Below are positions 23,349 through 35,874 of a stretch of DNA of 64,000 nt, in pieces. The DNA lies in the NCBI GenBank assembly GCA_963969595.1, contig OZ018412.1, positions 2,978,501-3,042,500 on the forward strand, written 5' to 3'. The translations under genes were made by a program, and so were the position numbers. This DNA comes from Neckera pumila (Eukaryota; Streptophyta; Bryopsida; Hypnales; Neckeraceae). How positions within the stretch are numbered: position 1 is the first letter of the stretch; each line of letters opens with the position of its first letter. The notes beneath the pieces were generated by a model, which was not told the DNA's origin, did not search any database, and saw only the letters and a list, made by a program, of their open reading frames with translations.

Positions 23349-24800
23349 ATCACCCATAATCCAAACAAATGTATTATGTATATGAACTGGCAAACAAACA
23401 TCTTAGATTCAAATAAATTGCAGTGAAAATAATAATTTTGGTAGCTAAACATAAATTGAAATGATTCGTAGGAAAAATATCTTTAGATCTATGCAAAGTG
23501 GATGCAACAACGTTTCAAATTGCAACCTATAGATCATCTATGATAGTAAATGAAATCTCAAGTCTTTGATTCATTGAAGATCTTCAAATTCTATTCAGAT
23601 TAATTTTATCAATAATGTTTTTTCCTTTTTCCTTTTGAAGCACACGTATGTCAATTTTGTACATTACCAATAGGTGTAGGTTTTTAATGATGTACAACAA
23701 CATGCAATAAAATATTGAAGTCATCATGGCGCAAAAAAGAATCACATAGGAAATTATTGAAGTGATTAGAGCATCTCTTGCAACCATCCAAATAACCAGG
23801 CTCCTTCAATCAAGATCCATCCAATGCAAAGGGGATGGCCATCCTAAAATATACTTCTAACCAATCACAAGTCACAAAATTTGCAAAAGCAATAAGTAAG
23901 CTATCATTCATTAAAACATCTTGCTAATCCCAATAGAGTATATAGCATGTAAAGGGATTAGTGACCCCTTCAAATATGACCTTATTTGAAGGGGAAAGTG
24001 AAGGTAGAGGTCAACACACTCTAGAATTGATTGCTTATCATCCAAAAATAATAGGGGAGGGGATTTTTGGAAGGCTGCAAGAAATGCTCTTATAAAAACC
24101 GGTGAAAAATTTGAATCTATGTGGGTGGTTTGCTTTTGAATGAATCCATTTACTTCCAAACAATAATTGCTTTTTTGCTTCAATTTTTTTTAGGATTGTA
24201 GTATATCCAAGATACTACAACATTCATATTTGCTCATTTGGCTTTTGTCCACTCTTTTTCAACGTACAACGTACAGAGTGAAACTGAACAAAATACACTC
24301 AATTTTTGAAAATGTACTATAGGCCACTAGATGTTCTGAACTTTGAAATTTTTTAAAATATCACTCGATAGTCTAAAAATTACGAAACCACGTGGGATGC
24401 ATTTTCTCTTGTGTTTGTTTCTAACATCATCAAAAATTTTGTGGTCATTTGACCTTTATGAGAGTGGGACCAGAAAAAGTGTTGTTTTTAGGTGTTTCTA
24501 CCTTTCAGTTGCCAAATGCTTGACATGCTGTATTTTCATGCCCCATGCCCCAGTTGATTATAATTACTTAGCCAATATGAAGGAATACAATCTTCATGTG
24601 TACCGTACAGAAAAAGTTGTTTGTCTGGAATTCTGGAAGTGTATTGCGGCCGTTTTTTAGTTAGCAGAAGGCACATCTGTATAGAACAACCAACAAGACA
24701 AGTTGCTTGGCAAGAATGAGGGCGGAGGGCAGGGGACTGTCTTGGCTTGATGGACATATAATTCAACCATCATGTTTGGTTATCAATAAATAATTTTTTT
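23349..24800. other. AT-rich region with one coding-like minus-strand ORF
   Basis: The minus-strand frame at 23911-24183 (90 codons) has mixed composition in its middle (SPVFIRAFLAAFQKSPPLLF, then SILECVDLYLHFPLQIRSYL) and could be a worn coding fragment. A plus-strand frame of 105 codons lies at 24343-24660. Neither matches a family I recognise. Confidence 0.25.
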
Positions 24801-25030
24801 TTAACCCTTGAACGTTGACGCGAACACCAAACGTCCGATGGATGACAAGGAATCTTTGAATGTAGGACGAAAGTGCAACTATTCATCTTTAGAATTGGGT
24901 TTGGAAAGGGAAGATCTTCAATAGTACTTTGACTTCCAATAGGCGCTTTTGCTATTTCGTAGGCCAATGATTTATATGGTTTTAGAAAAGGGTGATTTCT
25001 AGGGACCCCCCTCCAATGTTCAAGGGTTAA
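24801..25030 (-). mobile_element. short TTAA-flanked MITE, family C
   Basis: Ends TTAACCCTTGAACGTT and AATGTTCAAGGGTTAA form a ~13-base TIR with TTAA outermost. Length is 230 bases. It shares with the copy at 35875, in opposite orientation, the blocks GATGACAAGGAATC, CAACTATTCATC and TTTGACTTCCAAT. The TTAA boundary and CCC start place it with piggyBac-type MITEs. Confidence 0.7.
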
Positions 25031-25127
25031 AAAGAAGTATGAAAAATAGTCATAGGTCAAATTGTACTGACTAAGAAAAGGAAATAAAATATGTATGTTT
25101 AGAAACCATCACTATTATCATGTACGG

Positions 25128-25198
25128 TTAACCCTCGACTATGGGGCTGGTCACTGTGGAAACCATCCTTTTCGGTACCATGTAAATCATTTGTTTAA
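25128..25198 (+). mobile_element. family C left-end fragment
   Basis: Starts TTAACCCTCGACTATGGGGC and continues with AAACCATCCTTTTCGGTACC, matching the left third of the copy at 35875. It stops at the TTAA that opens the D-type element at 25195, which may have inserted into it. Confidence 0.5.
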
Positions 25199-25500
25199 CC
25201 CTTTATGATCCAAGCGACCATTTTTTGGTCGTTGTCCCTCTATTATTGAGCTGCTCGTCTTCAAATTTTGGATTTTTATTGAGAATGAAAATTATTCATA
25301 GAAAATAGACTACGTTATGAATTCAGTGGTAGTTTCATCAAATTTCAAGTTAATCTCCACCTTGTGGAATTTTTTTAAGTTGAGTGGTGTGGTGTAGTCT
25401 ATAGCTCATATTTTGAGGTTCAATTTGGATATGGACTGAAAAGTCAACCAACCAATGCAATTGTTGCCCACCTCAAAAGGCCAAATTCGAGGAACTCTAA
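25195..25500 (+). mobile_element. family D left part
   Basis: Starts TTAACCCTTTATGATCC, followed by the subterminal inverted motif GCGACCATTTTTTGGTCG. The copy at 48279 has the same layout (GCGACCAAATATGGTCG). No matching right terminus is found before the G repeat starts at about 25571, so it is truncated or diverged. Confidence 0.4.
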
Positions 25501-25570
25501 GAGAAGACCGGTGTCCCATTTTGTTTTTCTTACAAACACTACCCTCATTTCAATGGCCACCATGCGTAAT

Positions 25571-26762
25571 ATTCAGTAGCAGTCAGTGGTAATGCCTTCC
25601 CCTTAATGAAATGATGTGAATATTCTACACCCTCATCAGTAACTAAATAAACACATGCTGAAAATTGTCTGGAAAATTTAATTGAACTCAATTGGGGCAC
25701 TTTGATATGGTGATTTGGGTCGCAACTATGTAGTGTACATTGAGAATAGTTTTAATACATTAAAAATTTAAAGAAAATCAACATTCAATTCATTGAAAAC
25801 AGTGAAGTGAGCAAGTACCTTACATTAATACAAATGCCAATTGTATTTTTGAGTTTAGGAGTGAGAAGAAAGCTATTTATATACATTTTGGGTGGTAGGA
25901 GGTAAACCAACCCATGTGGGATATATAAATTAGGATACGTAGGAGCTTAACCGCTCATAGTTAAGTCATAAGTAGGAATTGTGGTTACAATAGAATTTTA
26001 GACCTCATTTAGGCATAGTAGATTAACTTTTTTTAAACTTTGGACTAATAAAAGTTGAAAAATCAAGTAAAATTTCATCTCCAAAAATCCGTTTGAGATT
26101 TTGAGTCTCCAATCAAAAGTTATGGACAAATTTGAAAGAAGGATTGGAAGGAACATTTTCTTTGACATTTTCAAACATCCTCTCTGAATTTTGTCCATAA
26201 ATTTTGATTGAAGGCTCAAAATCTCTAAAGTTTCTACAGATGAAATTTATCTTGATTTACCAGCTTATTTTAGTTCAAAGATTTTTGAGAAAAGTTATTC
26301 TACTATGACTAAATGAGGTCTAAAATTCTACTTCACAAATAATTCTTACGTTTTGACAATGAGTAGTCAAGCTCTCATCTTCAATTTATCCCATACCCAT
26401 TGAGGATTCATGATGAACAATGAATTTCATTATAAAAATGACGTTTCCATCCTCCATTCCTACTAATGTCAATGAAATAATTCCTTCATTTTACCATCAA
26501 AAGTTGTTTTCGATGGCAGATGGTTAAATGGCATTAGTATTTGACTCAATGGATTCTTTGGGTTTTTGTCAAACCATCTTTCTTTACAATTATTTTTTGA
26601 TTTGTATGTGTAATCCTATAATTTTGAAAAAAAATGAAGAATCCCATAAATGTAGTGCCATTATCTTCATATTGAAGCTTACATTATTGATGTATGGATG
26701 AATTTTGTGGATGAGGACTCCAGAGAAGAAAAGGCAACCTCTCTAAAAGCTATTGAATGTTA
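25571..26762 (+). repeat. interspersed repeat, family G, copy 1
   Basis: Matches 58960-60107 in direct orientation at both ends: TTCAGTAGCAGTCAGTGG and GAAATGATGTG on the left, GATGAGGACTCCAGAGAAG and AAGCTATTGAATGTTATGT on the right. In the middle both carry the palindromic module H. The right edge lies in an 85-codon frame (26698-26955) containing DEDSREEKATSLKAIECYV. In the other copy that frame is interrupted by a stop and then diverges, so G may carry a fragment of an unidentified gene. Termini are not defined. Confidence 0.6.
25940..26380. repeat. palindromic module H, copy 1
   Basis: The left half (AGACCTCATTTAGGCATAGT, then AAAAATCCGTTTGAGATTTT, then AAAAGTTATGGACAAATT) recurs inverted in the right half (TTTGTCCATAAATTTTGATT, ACTATGACTAAATGAGGTCT). 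It lies inside G copy 1. Related modules are inside both TIRs of the 54237-58871 element and inside G copy 2. Confidence 0.65.
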
Positions 26763-27127
26763 TGTGCATTGCAAGCTCCACCATAAATTGAAGTATTGTG
26801 AAATTTTAGATGAGCAATCCTCAACCTTCTTGTCTTTCATTGAAAACAAAAAGGTCATCATTTCAAAATATTCTCACCAATATATGCTCCTTCAAAATGC
26901 ATTGCCTTGTTTTTCCATTGACCCAAATAAAACTTTAAACTTCAGTATCTACTAAGTTGTGTGGTCAAATAATCTAAGTTTTTGGGAGGTGCTCACTCTC
27001 AGTTTGAATTTTAAGATACTATTGTTACATACTATCAGATCTCAAGAAAAATGAGGAACCAAAGTACTCAAGTCCTTGGCAATTTTGGCCCATTTTGAAA
27101 GTACATCCCCCCTAAGGTCATTAGAGG

Positions 27128-28030
27128 TTACCCCCTAAAGTACTTTCATGTTTAGAGGCCAAAAAACACTTCAAAATACTCGCCCCAAAAGCAAGGGCAA
27201 AATCTTCATTAATTTTTATTATTTAACAAATTCAACCTTAGGATCCCTTGGTTAATTTATTCAAGTACATTGTCCCAAATTTTTGCATGGATATACCCAC
27301 CAAATGCAAATTCAATGTCCTGAAACTTCAAAATGTAGACTTTTTGAGGTCTTCCCAAAGGTGAAGTTTCATCTTTCAACATTTTTAGAAAAACAACATA
27401 TGTCCAATAACTTGTGCATTTAGTCAATATGTTGGAAAATGAGTTGAAAACATATATCAGTAATTCAAACAAAAAAAACTTTCATATTCATCTTTAAAAA
27501 AATTGTAAAGAGGAAGGTAGTACTTAATAAAAAAAAACTAATACAATATGCTAATAACTTTTACAAGAGATTGAGAATTGTTAATTCCAATGGAGAGAAT
27601 GTTCTAGACTTCTAATAAACAATTAATATCATTTAATTTTAATTTTAATTTGAAAATTTTCAAATTTAAGAACAAGAGACAATTTTATATGTATTTTCTA
27701 CCTTCATTGCCTGGAAAATAAAACTTCTCATAACTTTTACCTCATTATTTAGAATTGAATGGTTTTTTGAGTAGATATCAATCTATATAATCCTCCAAAA
27801 GTAATGAATTATATTTTAAAATATATTTTGTGTTGTCCTTGATTTGACATTGACATTGAAATAAATCCTTCAAACTTTTGGAATGACGGGAAACAAAGCT
27901 TCACACATAGATTTTGATGAGTAGCATCCATCCGGAAAATTTCATGCAACAATTCTAAATAACGAAGTCAATAGAGCCTATTCCAATTCTCAAAAGCCCT
28001 TAGTAGGCTCTTTGGTCCTTTGGGAGTTAA
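27128..28030 (+). mobile_element. diverged A-like TTAA element
   Basis: Starts TTACCCCCTAAAGTACTTTC (TTAA mutated) with the A block GCCAAAAAACACTTCAAAA, and ends TTTGGTCCTTTGGGAGTTAA. Length ~900 bases; non-coding. A fragment of its right half is repeated at about 38118-38470. Confidence 0.55.
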
Positions 28031-28195
28031 ACTAAACCCAAGAGCACTAATTAGAGGTCAAACTATTGTGCAAGACCGCCCTCTTTTCATAGAAAATTCT
28101 AAGGATGAACATGTGCATTTTGTATTATATAGAAGGATTCTCTATCATCAAGCAAACATTTAGTGTCCGCAATGATGTTACAAGATTACCTTCCA
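28031..28195 (+). mobile_element. family C fragment, left-truncated
   Basis: Directly follows the A-like element. Blocks AGCACTAATTAGAGGTCAAAC, GGATTCTCTATCATC and TTTAGTGTCCGCAATG match the right two thirds of the copy at 35875. The right end (GTTACAAGATTACC) is a worn form of TACAAGGTTAA. Confidence 0.5.
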
Positions 28196-28289
28196 AATGC
28201 TTCTACATTCATATTTTGAATGATGATAGTGTTGTAAGTGAATGTTTCATTTAAAGGAGGTCTCATTCATCCAAATCAATATTTGAATT

Positions 28290-29216
28290 TTAACCCCTAA
28301 AGGTTCATGACATATGTGTCATTGAAAAACAATTCCAAACTACTATTTGTAGTGCAAAGAGCTATTATGAATTTCTTTTTTGCATGTTCAATTATAGTAT
28401 CTTACATTAAACTTCTATGAGAATTTGTGGAAAAAATTTCAGATACTTTCTCCACATAGATTGTAAGATATTAGTGTTGAAAGTGGAAAGAGAATACTTT
28501 CTTGCACCTTGATTTACAAATGTATTAAACTTTGAATCTCTTTAACTTAAATTCTTTGCACTACGAAGTTTTGAGGTATATATCTTCATATTGGGGAATC
28601 AATTTGAAATCTACAAATAAAAATCAGTAAAAAAATTAACAGTTTTCATTCATAAATTTTTTTAAGTAGAAGTAGATACAAGACAAAATGAAAAATTATA
28701 TTGGTAATAGTTCAAAAATGGAATTAATACATGTAAATTCAAATATTGAGATCATTGCAACAAATAACTATTGACATTTTTTGTTTTGAATTTTTTTCTT
28801 AAATACAATTAGAAATGAATCCCATACATTATTCTTTTCTCAAAGATGCTTTGATTATCCAAAAAATCAAGTCTCCTCATAGTTTACACATCACTAATCC
28901 AAATGGAATGAATCAAAGCTTTCCACGGTACTAATATATTCTATAAGAAAATATTAATTAATTAACTTTGAATTTTTGTGGGTAGATGGCAAGGTGGGAT
29001 GTCTGCTACCCGGAGTCAAGTATTTTGAGCTTAGAAGGGCATAACTTTTCCTTCAAGGCATCAAATGAGATAAAAATTATATTGATTTCTTCAAAAGCTA
29101 ATACATTCCTTTACCTTAAAAAAATGTTTCAAAAAATTACAATAATATTTAATAACACAGGAACTTGCTAAATATTCTATAGAGCCCATTTCAAGACTTT
29201 GAACCTGTAAAGATAA
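28290..29216 (+). mobile_element. diverged A-family element
   Basis: Starts TTAACCCCTAAAGGTTCATG and carries A blocks in order: GTAGTGCAAAGAGC, TTAAGTAGAAGTAGATACAA, ATCCAAATGGAATGAATCAA, then AGGGCATAACTTTTCCTTC. The right end near 29200-29216 is eroded (GAACCTGTAAAGATAAG), so the end is approximate. Confidence 0.55.
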
Positions 29217-29354
29217 GCTTTCTTTATGAAAAATTTAATGTCATTGAAGTATAGGGAATATTCATACAAAGACAAAACAAAAATTATTCAAAACCTTAAA
29301 AAACATTCAAGACTTAAAGGATTGAAAATGCACTTAATCTAAGGTTTAGTATTG

Positions 29355-29640
29355 GTTTACACTTCCTTCTGAAAATTTATAGTTCCAAAGCCTTTTCTTG
29401 CTTAAAAAGCACTCAAAATTGTCATTTTTGTTGTATTAACCGACTGAAACAACAAAAAACATAGAAACCCAACTATAGGATTTTGTACAATTCTTGCATC
29501 AGATCATGTGGTGAGGATTCTCTGAACTTTGACCATATAGATGGAAAGATATTAGTTGTAGAAGTTGAAGATTTGCTTTTAGATCCAACCCAAGAATTTC
29601 AAGTGACTTTGACCACCATTTGTGACTTTTTTTTGCATTG
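29355..29640 (+). mobile_element. A-family left fragment
   Basis: TTTACACTTCCTTCTG, then AAAAAGCACTCAAAATTGTC and ATAGGATTTTGTACAATTC match the first ~250 bases of A elements. The rest is not recognisable. Confidence 0.4.
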
Positions 29641-29722
29641 CAGTTTTAAATTTTTTTTTACCATATTAGAGATAATATTTAGAATATCTCCAACAATTTT
29701 TAGAGGTAACAAAGATGTATAA

Positions 29723-30500
29723 CACCTCCAAATAAACTCTTGCAATGCCATGATGTGCTTAGAATTCACAATACAATATACATTTTTGCAAACACATTTA
29801 CCATCACACAATTTATGAAAACAAGAATTTCAATAGTGGATTGAAAAATTTATTCACTCTTTACAAGCATAAAAAAACTATAATTAAATTCTCTAATATT
29901 TAAAGAACATTAGAAGGCACCCCCCCAAGTGCCTAAGGCATTGGGCATCATTAAATAAAAGGTCCCATTATGTTCCCCATTTAGTTCCCTTCTCGGTTCA
30001 TAACTAGAGTTCCCTACTTAAGAATTGTCTCAAATTTTAACAACAAACTTTAGAGGCTTTGTATCTTCTCATTTTTTGAATTAGAAAATGCTCTTTGCAC
30101 CATTAGAAGTGCAATTTGAAGAACTTTCCAATGATATACTATATATTGAGTTTGAAAAACAATTGCTCTTACAATTGACTATCAAAGTTTCTATGTCAAA
30201 ATTGTATCAAGCCTCACATTCTTTCAAATGTTTTCACATGTTGTCTTCCTCTTGAACTTTCCCTTGCCCCTTTTTCTTTCCCCTCAGAATGATTTTATAA
30301 CCACCCTGCCCCTTCAACTCCATTTTTGCAAAAGAAATGCTCTCTAAATTCTAAATTCTAAATCTAATTTGTGTGAAATTATATGCAAGCAAGACTCTTA
30401 GAATTCCACATCATTGAAAAAAGTCCAAAAGATTCTAACAAATTTTGAAACAATAGGAGCCTACCCAAAATCCATTTTATTTCCCAAGGGAATAATAGAA
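29723..30500. other. AT-rich stretch, nothing recognised
   Basis: No ORF of note, no repeat structure and no element termini seen. Confidence 0.35.
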
Positions 30501-30501
30501 C

Positions 30502-31299
30502 TGGGTGAAAGCATACTACGCCCCTCTAAAAAGTACGTCACAAAAGTACTTTGGAGGGATGTATTTATATAAAAGTATTTCTTTAAAATAAAAAAAAACA
30601 TTATTTTGGCTTTTTATTTGACACCAACTATAGATAATCTTGTAGAGAAGCTATTCTACAACATTCTAACCCAATCTAGTGTTTCAACCATCCTCTATAT
30701 ATTACTTTATTGACAAAAAAAGTACGTCAGATTTGCAAAAAAATACAAAGTACTTTGACCTGGCCAAATGAACAATTGAAAAGGCACAATAGTTTGTGCA
30801 ATGGTAGAGTATTTATTATGCAAGGGATTCATGGTGATAGTAAGACCATAATTGCAATATCTAAAGGAATTTGGAAGTCAGATAGGTACTATCTTTTGCG
30901 GAGGAAAAAAGACAAAAAAAACATTATTTTGGTTGATATTTAAAGCACTACATAAGTATATTGTAGGATGACTAGTGTTTAAATCTCTAAAATTCTGAAT
31001 ATTTTTATGATTTTTTTTTTTGCCTCTATTTGTGAAAAAGTACTTATGGTACATTTAGTTTTAAATTTTCAACATTATCTCCATTTATAGTTTTCAAATT
31101 TCATTAATCTTGGTCTCTAAATATATTAATTTGTATAGATAAGATTTTACAATCATCAACTTAAAGTTTCCTCATGTCATAATGGTTTTTCCACTAAAGT
31201 ACTTTGAGTAATTTGAGTACTTTGAGCAGTAAATGTATACTCAAAAGTACTATTGATTTTTGCCGAAATCATACCTAGTGTAGTGTGCTTTCATCCAAC
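30502..31299. mobile_element. possible DNA transposon relic, family K
   Basis: TGGGTGAAAGCATACTAC at the left pairs imperfectly with GTAGTGTGCTTTCATCCAA at the right. The interior carries repeated AAGTACTTTG-type motifs near both ends and a 77-codon plus-strand frame (30710-30943) with no recognised domain. No target duplication is clear. Confidence 0.4.
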
Positions 31300-31307
31300 T
31301 TTAGAGG

Positions 31308-31870
31308 TTAATCCTAAAGCCCCAAATGTTTGTAGAATGATGAAATAGAATTTAGAATGGTATCTATAAAATCAATTTTGAATAAATATTGTAATAATTT
31401 TGGCACAGGGAGCAAAAATCTCCTATCTTCTTGAGATTATACATTTTTTGGGTCAAGTGCCAAGATCAAAGGTTTTGTTGCCTATAAAAAAATTGATATG
31501 GCATGCATCTTCCAACAACTTCACAAAATATTTTTTTTAATTTTGAAGTTCACTAAGTATTTATATAGTATAATGGAATATATAATGGTAAAAAAAATAC
31601 TACACTTGTTGCAAAAATTGCATTCCAAAAGGGGGTGAAGTTTGTTCACCCTATTGGGTTGGATCCCAAAAAATTGTTTTGCCTCACTTTAAGCACTATG
31701 ATCTTGCAATCTAAATAGTCAAAGTTTTCAAAATTTCGAATAATATGTTTTCATAGTAATAGAGTACAAGTTTATAAGATTGAACCACAAAAACTATTAA
31801 TTTTCCTTTTTTTCTCAATGGGCTAGAAAACAATAGTATTTGACAATTCTTTGCAAAATGTACCCCCAAT
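31308..31870. mobile_element. family I fragment
   Basis: Starts TTAATCCTAAAGCCCCAAAT and shares blocks with 2412-3413: GAATGATGAAATAGAATT, GGTTGGATCCCAAAA, GCACTATGATCTTGCAATC. The right end is not defined. It begins 9 bases after the K element. Confidence 0.4.
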
Positions 31871-32280
31871 TCTTGCTGAAATGTTAAAATACTTTTACAC
31901 TGAAACTAATCTAGTTAGTCTATGAGACAAAATCTCTCAGAAGATTCTACATAGATTAATTGAAATCATAGATCATGTCAAATTTTAGTCATGTTTACAA
32001 ACTTGACATAGAATAAATAAAGGTCTGTAGTTCAACTTCTAAATAAAAGAGAATGACTTGTATGTCAAGAATGCCACCACTCACTAATGATAAGAAAAAC
32101 AAGTAGATCCTACATAGTATCATTGGAGTGACAAATTTGAGTTGGATATATATCAAAAGAAAAGATGCCTAATTACAAAACAATCACTGATTTACATATT
32201 TTTGAACGTGCTTCATAAAAAGTAAGATATTTTAAACCTCTAATTGCTCTTGAAGGTCACATTCTTGAATGAAGTCTTTG
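31871..32280. other. AT-rich spacer, nothing recognised
   Basis: No gene or element ends seen. Confidence 0.3.
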
Positions 32281-32411
32281 CATTACAAAAAAGTTCAGCC
32301 CTTGAAAGGCCCGCAAGTTTTTGATTTTTGGCACCTCTGCGATGCAATTACAGAATGAAAAAACAAATACTAAAAGTAAAAAAAATAAAAAATAAAATAA
32401 AATAAAATAAA

Positions 32412-32467
<56 letters not shown>

Positions 32468-32677
32468 ACATGGAGCTAACATGGCATTAGTAGTGCCACA
32501 TCAGCATCCAAATTTTAAAAATAAAAAATAATTTTTTATTTTTATTTTTTTCCATAATTGCACCGGAAATTTATTTTAAAATAATAATAATAATAATTAT
32601 TATTATTATTATTTTTATTATTATTATAAAATTAAAAAAAAAAAAAAAAAAAACAAGGGCTGAATTTTTTTGTAATG
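32281..32677. mobile_element. MITE, family E, copy 2
   Basis: Ends CATTACAAAAAAGTTCAGCC and GGGCTGAATTTTTTTGTAATG are inverted repeats. The interior contains a long (TA)n tract (~32419-32465), A/T runs and an inverted (AAT)n/(ATT)n block. A central GCCACATCAGC motif resembles copy 1. Confidence 0.7.
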
Positions 32678-33182
32678 TCATTATCCTATAGCTTTCCATC
32701 TTCACTCCTCCACATAATCATGGAAAAAATCGGGTAGATCATTTGTATGTGCTCACCTAACAAGACTAAATAAAATTGGAAGCTCTCCAAGATTCTCTAA
32801 ATTTTAGGAGAGTTTTAATATAAAAGTGAAAGACGGGTAATATAAACCTTCTATTTTGGTTTTAAAAAATACAAAAGGGAACTTATTAAGTTGAAAGGCC
32901 TTGCCACTCAATCTTGAAAAGCTTGCATTATATTTAGAAGACGCATCATCTCCATGACAGGTTGGGAAATATTAGTCAACATGTGCATTACCTTGTTCCT
33001 TCCAAAATTAGAAGTTAGGATGTGTGCATGATTGAGTGGACCACTTTTTAAGTTACAATGTTGTTTTCAACATGACCTTTGCATTGCAAGCCACATTGTA
33101 GATAATTTATTATATCATTGTAGCTATAAATTTGAACATACATTCTCAACTTGAATGCAAAGACAACTATGTAATTATTTAT
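32678..33182. other. AT-rich spacer, nothing recognised
   Basis: No ORF or repeat structure of note. Confidence 0.3.
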
Positions 33183-35291
33183 AGTGACAAACAAAACTGA
33201 GTACTAATCCGAAACGTTTTCATTCAAACAACCATACCATAAGCATCAATGGACAAAGTCCAAAAGTGTATATACAAAAGTTGTAGTGTGTGACATACTA
33301 AACGTTGCCATGGAAGTTTGAAGAAAAAATTAGTTGTCATTTGAAAGAAATCAATTTCAAAGTTAGCCATGTCTAATACTTAGTTTTGTTCAACATGATT
33401 TGAAATTACTTTATTTTTGTCAATTTTTCCTTAGAACTCTAAAAAAACTTTTTGTGCCTTGGCATGTTGGTGTTCATCATTTCAGATTGCTGTATGCAAA
33501 AATTGAAGGAAATTGACATTTATAGAATTTAAAATATCAACAATTTGATGAACATGCAAGGGTCATTGCATGAAACACCTGTACTATTTTCCGTCACATG
33601 TTGCGTGTTGATTATTTTTTTGGCTATAACTTTTGCATTTTGACTTCAAATGACTCAAGATTCATAGAAAAGGTACTTATGGCTATTATACATCTTGTCC
33701 ATTTTTTTGGAAATTAAAAAAAATGTTTTACTATTTATTAATAGCCCCCGACATTATGCCACACTTGCCAATGTATGGGTTTTTAGTACTACTTAGTATC
33801 CCAAAAAATGAATTTGGAGCTGAAATTTGGTGGAAATGGTCTTCTAATAGACTTATAGCTATTGTCCAAAGAAATTTTAAAATTACTTAAATTTATGTGG
33901 TGTAGAAGTTCACAAAGTGAGCTTCATTCAGCTTCCATTTGAAACAAATAAAACATATTTTTGGTGGTTTCTTTGATGAATGACCATCTACATAGAGTTT
34001 TTAGAAATGTAAATCTTTTATTTTATTTATTTAAATGTATTTCCTATTTTTAACTAATTTAAACATCAAAATATCTATTTTCATGAGTTTTGGCACTTTT
34101 CTAGTTCTCCTACTTAGAGAATTTTCCTAGGTTTTTCTTTTGGTGGTTACCTTCATCTTAAAGGTGTATACATTAGACATATTTTTTGTATTTAAAAAAA
34201 ATTATTTTTCTAATTTTAAAGTACTCCAGAAAAAAATCATGAGTATTGTGATAACGCAACAAATAGTACAGGTGTTTCGTACAATTACCCGCAAATGATG
34301 TTGGTTCTCACAATATTTGAGTTTTTTTTGGAATTGAGAGCATGGATGGCATTAGCCATTGTTGAGAGTGTATAGGTTGCAATATGGACCATTGTTACTT
34401 CTTAATGCCCTTGCATTTGAGATATTTGTTGCATTGGACATTGCGTTGAATTTATATTTCATAGCTGCATAATGCATTTTTTAAATTTAGTTTCTTTGTC
34501 CAAAGACTAGAGTTCATGATGCACATAATTGATCCAACAACCCCCCCCCAAAAAAAAATTATTAATATCAATATCGTCAAAAAATTGAAAATTGCCAAAA
34601 ATTACACTAACGTTCATCAATTTGGCAATTTTTGATGATATTGACAATGATAATTTAATTTTTTGGGGATTTGTTGGATCAATTATGTGCATAATGAACT
34701 CTAGTCTTTGGACAAAGAAATTGAATTTAAAAACGCATTACAAAACTATGAAATATAAATTGAAAGCAATGTCCAATTCTACAAATATTTCAAATGCAAG
34801 GGCATTAAGATGTAACAATGGTCCATATTGCAAACTATACACTCTCAACAATGGCTAATGCCATCCATGCTCTCAATTCCAAAAAAAATTCAAACATTGC
34901 GAGAACCAACATCATTTGCATGTTCATCAAATTGTTGATATTTTAAATTCTATAAATGTCAATTTCCTTCAATTTTTGCATACAACAATCTGAAATGATG
35001 AACACCAACATGCCAAGGCACAAAAAGTTTTTTAGATTTCTAAGGAAAAATTGACAAAAATAAAGTAATTTCAAATCATGTTGAACAAAACTAAGTATTA
35101 GACATGGCTAACTTTGAAATTGATTTCTTTCAAATGACAACTAATTTTTTCTTCAAACTTCTATAGCAACGTTTAGTATGTTGCACACTACAACTTTCGT
35201 ATATACACTTTTGGACTTTGTCCATTGATGCTTATGGTGTGGTTGTTTGAATGAAAACATTTCAGATTAGTACACAGTTTTGTTTGTCACT
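33183..35291. repeat. large near-perfect palindrome J, arms ~672 bases
   Basis: The left arm (33183-34589, minus the inserted F element) and right arm (about 34621-35291) are reverse complements almost throughout. Examples are AGTGACAAACAAAACTG against CAGTTTTGTTTGTCACT, and GCATGTTGGTGTTCATCATT against AATGATGAACACCAACATGC. The loop is ~30 bases. Mismatches are few by eye. The left arm is split by a 731-base element at 33560-34290. No transposase is encoded, and no target duplication is visible at the outer ends. It could be a foldback transposon or a palindromic rearrangement. Confidence 0.85.
33560..34290 (+). mobile_element. DNA element, family F, with 4-base target duplication
   Basis: Termini GGGTCATTGCATGAAACACC and GGTGTTTCGTACAATTACCC form a TIR with four mismatches in 20. 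Flanking GCAA occurs at both ends (33556-33559 and 34291-34294). The opposite palindrome arm keeps the uninterrupted site, ATGCAAATGATG on the equivalent strand, with GCAA once. This shows a real insertion with a 4-base duplication. There is no long ORF. Relatives are at 49470-50172 (reverse) and 60674-61327. The superfamily is not assigned. Confidence 0.8.
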
Positions 35292-35804
35292 GTAACCTTT
35301 AAAGTCCCAAGGTCATTTTTTTGTCAAAAAACACTCAAAACTGTCATTTCTATTGCATTCATTCAAGAAAGCAAAAAAAATGTTTTTTTTAAGAATCTAG
35401 TAGTAGGATCTTGTACTTCACTTGTCTAAGATCATGTGGTAAAAATTTCATCAAATTTGATCATACGGATAGGATTGTTTATAACTTTCTTATCACTAGT
35501 CCAAATAGAATGAATCAAAGTTTCCAATGTAGACAAAATGATATTTTAGGAAAAGAAATTAAAAAAATTACTTTGACTTTTTGTGATTTTTTTTTGGGTT
35601 GCCCGTTGACCACCATTTTAGGCTTTTTGTGCCATAACTTTTGCTTCGGGGTTCAATTGAAATAAAAATTATATTCCCAATAAGCTTGTGTATTTTTCTA
35701 GCTTCACAAAAAAAATTAGAAAACTTTGATGAATATTGAGACCATATGAGCCTACCTAAAGCCACATTTTGGCCCCTTAGGGCCAATGGGACTTTAGGGG
35801 TTAA
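35292..35804 (+). mobile_element. family A element, short form
   Basis: Starts GTAACCTTTAAAGTCCCAAG (first T of TTAA lost), has the A block GTCAAAAAACACTCAAAACT, and ends GGGACTTTAGGGGTTAA. At 513 bases it lacks part of the interior of full A copies. It abuts the outer edge of palindrome J. Confidence 0.7.
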
Positions 35805-35874
35805 AAGAGCTACGGACTTTTAAAGTTGCAATATGAATTTTGAAAACTTCACATAGCATCGTATAAGAGTCTTT

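Noticed and set aside
30502..31299. hAT assignment for element K.
   Set aside because: No 8-base duplication and no CAGGG-type termini could be found; left unassigned.
32419..32465. (TA)n tract considered as a regulatory or origin feature.
   Set aside because: It is an internal part of the E element; other E copies carry comparable A/T filler.
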